Shown here piece by piece: positions 62,869-64,000 of a stretch of DNA of 64,000 nucleotides. This DNA comes from Aquimarina sp. AU58. GTDB taxonomy: Bacteria; Bacteroidota; Bacteroidia; Flavobacteriales; Flavobacteriaceae. Numbering within the stretch: the stretch's first letter is position 1; every line of letters starts with the position of its first letter. A program made the translations under genes and the position numbers. The notes under the pieces were generated by a model. That model did no database searches, was not told where the DNA came from, and saw nothing but the letters and a program-made list of their open reading frames with translations. The stretch is taken from the NCBI RefSeq assembly GCF_900312745.1, contig NZ_OMPD01000014.1, positions 2,108,001-2,172,000 of the forward strand. The letters run 5' to 3'.

Positions 62869-63067
62869 ATACTAAATTCGAAATTTTATGGATGTAATGT
62901 TACGATATTAATAAAAGCTATGCAACGTCTGCATTGAGTTTAATTACTTTCAAACCTAAATAAAAATGGTGTAAGGGTAAAAATATTCATTTAAAATCAT
63001 AAAAATATTCTTTTAATCTGTTTTTTTGTGTATTTCGTCGGTATTTTTGATTTTATCGAATGGTGAT

Positions 63068-63101
63068 TTTGTCATAAAATTTGTGATGTATTCTATTTTT
63101 G
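63068..63101 (+). promoter_or_regulatory. Promoter of the first small-RNA-like unit
   Basis: TTTG at 63068-63071 and TATTTTTG at 63094-63101 with a 22-bp gap match the TTTG / TAnnTTTG pattern. The second unit has the same 22-bp gap (63452-63485). Confidence 0.5.
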
Positions 63102-63106
63102 TAATA

Positions 63107-63239
63107 CGAAAGAAGAAGAGTAAGAGAAAAATTGGAATTTTTTGATTGTTTTGTGACTTTTTTTGTCCCAGTAAAATAATTCTTGATGAGTTATTTTTGA
63201 ACACTAAACCTAATAAGCCTCATACCCAGAGGCTTTTTG
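63107..63239 (+). ncRNA. Candidate small RNA, copy 1
   Basis: A stretch of about 130 nt bounded by the promoter above (start about 63107) and an intrinsic terminator: AAGCCTC at 63215-63221 pairs with GAGGCTT at 63229-63235, then T's to 63238. No reading frame with coding character is present. The 3' block 63206-63238 is almost identical to 63578-63615 (only two single-C differences). A direct RNA product is inferred, and a terminator-only repeat is the alternative. Confidence 0.5.
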
Positions 63240-63451
63240 CTTTTTGTACCTATGTATGTAAGATATTCATGAGCTTTATTTGATCATATTGATGTACTTA
63301 TTTCTTTGAATTTTATAACCTTCATTTTAATTCATACGCGATATTTAATGAGCTAATTATACTATAATCATAATTATATGTTAAGCGAAATACGTATTTA
63401 ATCTTGTTTTTTGGTATTTTATCGATATTTTGTTATTTTTAATGAGGTTGT

Positions 63452-63485
63452 TTTGTAAGATTATGATGATAACAACATACTTTTG
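63452..63485 (+). promoter_or_regulatory. Promoter of the second small-RNA-like unit
   Basis: TTTG at 63452-63455 and TACTTTTG at 63478-63485 with a 22-bp gap, the same layout as the first copy. Confidence 0.5.
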
Positions 63486-63490
63486 AAGTA

Positions 63491-63615
63491 TCAAAAAGAA
63501 AAAATATAAAGAAATTAAAATATTGATTAGCCCATTGAACTAGAATTAGTCTTTTTTGCCCAAATTAATTTCGCCCCAAACCCTAATAAGCCTCATACCC
63601 CAGAGGCTTTTTTTT
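63491..63615 (+). ncRNA. Candidate small RNA, copy 2
   Basis: A stretch of about 125 nt from the predicted start at about 63491 to the end of the T-run at 63615. It ends in AAGCCTC (63588-63594) / GAGGCTT (63603-63609) and eight T's. The middle shows a T-rich segment ending GCCC that resembles the ending GTCCC of copy 1. No coding frame. Similar size and layout to copy 1 make a duplicated small RNA likely; I do not know its family. Confidence 0.52.
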
Positions 63616-63730
63616 ATTATAGAATAATATAGCATATTGTTATAGTTAAAAAATCGTTATTCTAATTTCAATACGATTTTGATAGTGTAGGTTTCATTTT
63701 TTATATTGAAATTAGTCGAAAACTAATAGG

Positions 63731-64000
63731 ATGGAAACTAACACATATAAAGGCTTAGAATTATTTTGTTTTTTTGTATTACTACCGATAAGCTTTTTAT
63801 TAGATTCTCACTTTCTTTTTAAAGTCATACCTACCGTTTTGGGGTTTATTTATATTCTTGTCCTTCTTAAAAAGAAAGGACTGTTGAAGTTGAAATTTCC
63901 GGTTAAAGAATATTGGAAACCTTTTTGGAAAGAAATTATAGTTAAGTTTGGGATTATTGCGATAATAACTGGACTATATGTCTTTCTAATTGCTCCGGAT
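63731..64000 (+). CDS. N-terminal part of a CPBP-family (CAAX-like) intramembrane protease, cut by the window end
   Basis: The frame opens with ATG at 63731 (METNTYKGLELFCFF) and stays open for all 90 codons to the window end. Residues 1-90 show hydrophobic helices at about 9-25, 31-48 and 72-88, with a charged loop (KKKGLLKLKFPVKEYWKPFWKE) between the second and third. The order resembles the N-terminus of flavobacterial CPBP membrane peptidases; the catalytic EExxxR motif would lie beyond the window, so the family call is from general resemblance only. Confidence 0.6.
   Translation, partial: METNTYKGLELFCFFVLLPISFLLDSHFLFKVIPTVLGFIYILVLLKKKGLLKLKFPVKEYWKPFWKEIIVKFGIIAIITGLYVFLIAPD

Noticed and set aside
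1..64000. CRISPR array, rRNA operon, insertion sequence or integron
   Set aside because: I found no regularly spaced repeats, no rRNA-like sequence and no transposase frame in the window.

Overview
The window is AT-rich DNA (GC content looks to be in the low-to-mid thirties percent) from a marine-type Flavobacteriaceae bacterium of the phylum Bacteroidetes; Aquimarina or a close relative is my best guess, but genus is inference. Supporting signs are a gliding-motility GldF/GldG protein, the bacillithiol deacetylase BshB1, many SCSS-type lipoproteins, a LytS/LytTR pair, an LptF/LolA/FtsK housekeeping block, promoters of the form TTTG-N(18-22)-TAnnTTTG, and genes that start without clear Shine-Dalgarno sites. 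It looks like ordinary chromosome: no rRNA, CRISPR array, insertion sequence or integrated phage is visible, although one phage-type BRO-N protein is present. I count about 57 protein genes, two tRNAs and two probable small-RNA units.

Layout. 1-1.8 kb: a 55-bp palindrome, then a lipoprotein subtilase with its own promoter and terminator. 1.8-8 kb (mostly minus strand): a cytochrome-like lipoprotein, a thioesterase / hypothetical / serine hydrolase operon, rmuC with two tandemly duplicated small membrane proteins, an MmcQ/YjbR protein and a large unknown lipoprotein. 8.1-8.4 kb: an imperfect inverted-repeat element. 8.4-13 kb: an orphan FecE-like ATPase, a fused GldF-GldG gliding protein, an ABM-domain protein and a SAM hydrolase. 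13-16 kb: phoH, purC and a 58-residue GG-leader peptide gene. 16-23 kb: a secreted sortilin-like beta-propeller protein, a LolA-like protein, a DUF72 protein, a His-rich secreted protein and a DEAD-box helicase. 23-31 kb: a PAS kinase with REC protein, a YeiH-type transporter with its LysR regulator and probable operators, an SGNH hydrolase and a LytS/LytTR pair. 31-37 kb: a TPR/propeller protein with a GNAT enzyme, a BRO-N protein, and a five-gene run with flavodoxin-like and membrane proteins. 37-43 kb: tRNA-Ser, an M28 peptidase, tRNA-His, bshB1 with a trans-sulfuration enzyme, and a TPR hybrid kinase. 43-52 kb: a peroxiredoxin/thioredoxin/DUF6952 operon, tpx, dgkA, ftsK, lolA, an LptF/G permease and ribB. 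51.5-54 kb: a DegT aminotransferase, a nitroreductase and a thioesterase. 54-59.5 kb: an Lrp/AsnC regulator divergent from homoserine dehydrogenase, aldehyde dehydrogenase, an unusually long trans-sulfuration-family PLP enzyme and an OsmC protein. 59.8-64 kb: a second subtilase paralogous to the first, an NhaC antiporter, two tandem small-RNA-like units and the start of a CPBP-type membrane protein.

How the genes work together. Thiol and redox metabolism recurs: bacillithiol synthesis, two trans-sulfuration enzymes, peroxiredoxin, thioredoxin, thiol peroxidase and OsmC. The candidates I find most interesting are (1) the Lrp-hom-ALDH-PLP-OsmC operon, which can be read as a route from a homoserine-type amino acid through aspartate semialdehyde to aspartate; (2) the isolated cysteine-rich GG-leader peptide at 15178-15354; (3) the two tandem small-RNA-like units near 63.1-63.6 kb; and (4) the GldF-GldG fusion.
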